A stretch of 33,715 nucleotides of DNA from Desulfurococcales archaeon (GTDB lineage Archaea > Thermoproteota > Thermoprotei_A > Sulfolobales > Acidilobaceae), in contig WAOQ01000046.1 of the NCBI GenBank assembly GCA_015521205.1, forward strand, positions 1-33,715, given 5' to 3'. The position numbers and the translations under genes are program-made. The notes under the pieces are model-generated. The model worked only from the letters and a program-made list of their open reading frames with translations. It was not told the origin of the DNA and did no database searches. Of the stretch, positions 33,208 to 33,715 are shown in pieces. Numbering within the stretch: the first letter of the stretch is position 1; every line of letters starts with the position of its first letter.

Positions 33208-33699
33208 TTAGCCTTTTTTGAAGAGTCGTTCGTATTCTTTTATTATCTGCCTGTCCTCTTCTTCATAACTTGTATAGTTGATTAATTCATAGAATTCTTT
33301 TCTAGTCATCATACCATTTAACAGATTCTTCTGGGTTCCCTCTAACTTAAGTACTTGTAATGCTTGCCTCATCGCTCCAAGCGAATAACGTAAAAGTGTT
33401 ACTGGAAATATAACGAGTTTGTAACCCCATCTACGAAAGTCGTCTACCGAATAATAGGGTGTAACGCCGAATTCAGTCATGTTCGCTAAAAGAGGTACCC
33501 CGCTGAGCTTCTTTGCTACTTCTTTAAACTCCTCCTCGCTTCTAAGAGCTTCAGGGAAAATTATGTCTGCACCAGCTTTAATGTAAGCTTTTGCACGTTC
33601 TATAGCCTCGTCGAGGCCTAGGACTCCTCTAGCATCTGTTCTTGCCACAATCAACAATTCGTCTCCTGCTGCTCTTTTTGCAGCTATAACTTTCTTTAC
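33208..33699 (-). CDS. prpB: Methylisocitrate lyase / PEP mutase family protein, 5' end missing
   Basis: 164 visible codons of a TIM-barrel isocitrate-lyase-superfamily enzyme: ELLIVARTDARGVLGLDEAIERAKAYIKAGADIIFPEALRSEEEF, then VPLLANMTEFGVTPYYSVDDFRRWGYKLVIFPVTLLR and the C-terminal helices. The ANMTEFG and FPEAL elements fit methylisocitrate lyase, which splits 2-methylisocitrate in the methylcitrate cycle; other members (PEP mutase, carboxyvinyl-phosphonate mutase) are not excluded because the active-site Cys lies in the missing part. The ORF-track N-terminus MYKRQ is adapter sequence, so the real gene continues beyond this contig. Confidence 0.85.
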   Translation of the reverse strand, partial: VKKVIAAKRAAGDELLIVARTDARGVLGLDEAIERAKAYIKAGADIIFPEALRSEEEFKEVAKKLSGVPLLANMTEFGVTPYYSVDDFRRWGYKLVIFPVTLLRYSLGAMRQALQVLKLEGTQKNLLNGMMTRKEFYELINYTSYEEEDRQIIKEYERLFKKG

Positions 33700-33715
33700 C
33701 TGTCTCTTATACACA
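33700..33715. other. Nextera/Tn5 mosaic-end adapter remnant
   Basis: The last 16 bases, CTGTCTCTTATACACA, match the Tn5 mosaic end used in Nextera libraries. The match is exact and terminal, so this is untrimmed adapter, not genome. It creates the false MYKRQ start on the last ORF. Confidence 0.97.

Noticed and set aside
33700-33714. MYKRQ start of the last minus-strand ORF
   Set aside because: It is translated from Nextera adapter sequence.
1-33715. CRISPR arrays, insertion sequences, integrase or att sites
   Set aside because: No regular repeat-spacer pattern, transposase gene or terminal repeats were seen.

Overview
This window is a contig end from a thermophilic crenarchaeon (Thermoprotei), probably a metagenome assembly. 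Gene content supports this: archaeal AdkA, L14e, L34e, RadA, XPB helicase, isopentenyl phosphate kinase with type 2 IDI, a separate ThrRS-like editing protein, and a cbf5 gene interrupted by a short bulge-helix-bulge intron, as described in crenarchaea. Many starts follow a GAGGTG-type Shine-Dalgarno (SD), and GTG and TTG starts are common. I cannot fix the order or genus from the sequence; Desulfurococcales-like is a guess. The last 16 bases match the Nextera/Tn5 mosaic end, so the right edge is a sequencing artefact.

Layout. 1-541: 5' part of a type IV pilin-like gene (minus). 667-7078 (+): a compact isoprenoid operon with a degenerate GHMP-kinase-like gene, IPK, IDI-2 and GGPP synthase, running into a DUF2118-like gene, gltX and a PsiE-like membrane gene. 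It collides with a tRNA-Ser (minus). 7241-12191 (minus): the archaeal secY-adkA-EMC3-like-L34e-cmk-L14e-cbf5 cluster, without L15 ahead of secY. 12401-13108: a small unknown gene and a stand-alone tRNA-binding OB-fold gene. 13314-16312 (minus): glmS-glmU for UDP-GlcNAc synthesis, preceded by a GC-rich, highly structured leader. 16586-18574: ASCH protein, a 50-residue zinc ribbon absent from the ORF track, and the ThrRS-like editing protein. 18746-22393: radA, an unknown gene, prepilin peptidase, HIT protein and DHH phosphoesterase. 22461-24577: L3-L4-L23, cut off before L2. 24664-26548 (minus): Mrp ATPase and an HTH-phosphoribosyltransferase regulator, separated by a GC-rich gap. 26740-28762: a small unknown gene overlapping XPB helicase. 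28777-30810 (minus): sucC-sucD. 31086-33191: an unknown gene, a winged-helix gene with a hairpin-rich leader, a C/D box sRNA and thioredoxin reductase. 33208-33699: partial methylisocitrate-lyase-like gene (minus).

No mobile elements or CRISPR arrays were seen, and no intergenic gap exceeds about 300 bases. The interest lies in the RNA layer. The four largest gaps (upstream of glmS, between mrp and the PRTase gene, upstream of sucC, and upstream of the winged-helix gene) hold GC-rich inverted repeats, several placed about 26 bases after a TATA box. A C/D sRNA carries a guide complementary to a conserved 16S rRNA segment, and the cbf5 intron splits the codon of the catalytic aspartate. The best candidate for something undescribed is the glmS leader, whose closing stem ends just before the glmS SD.
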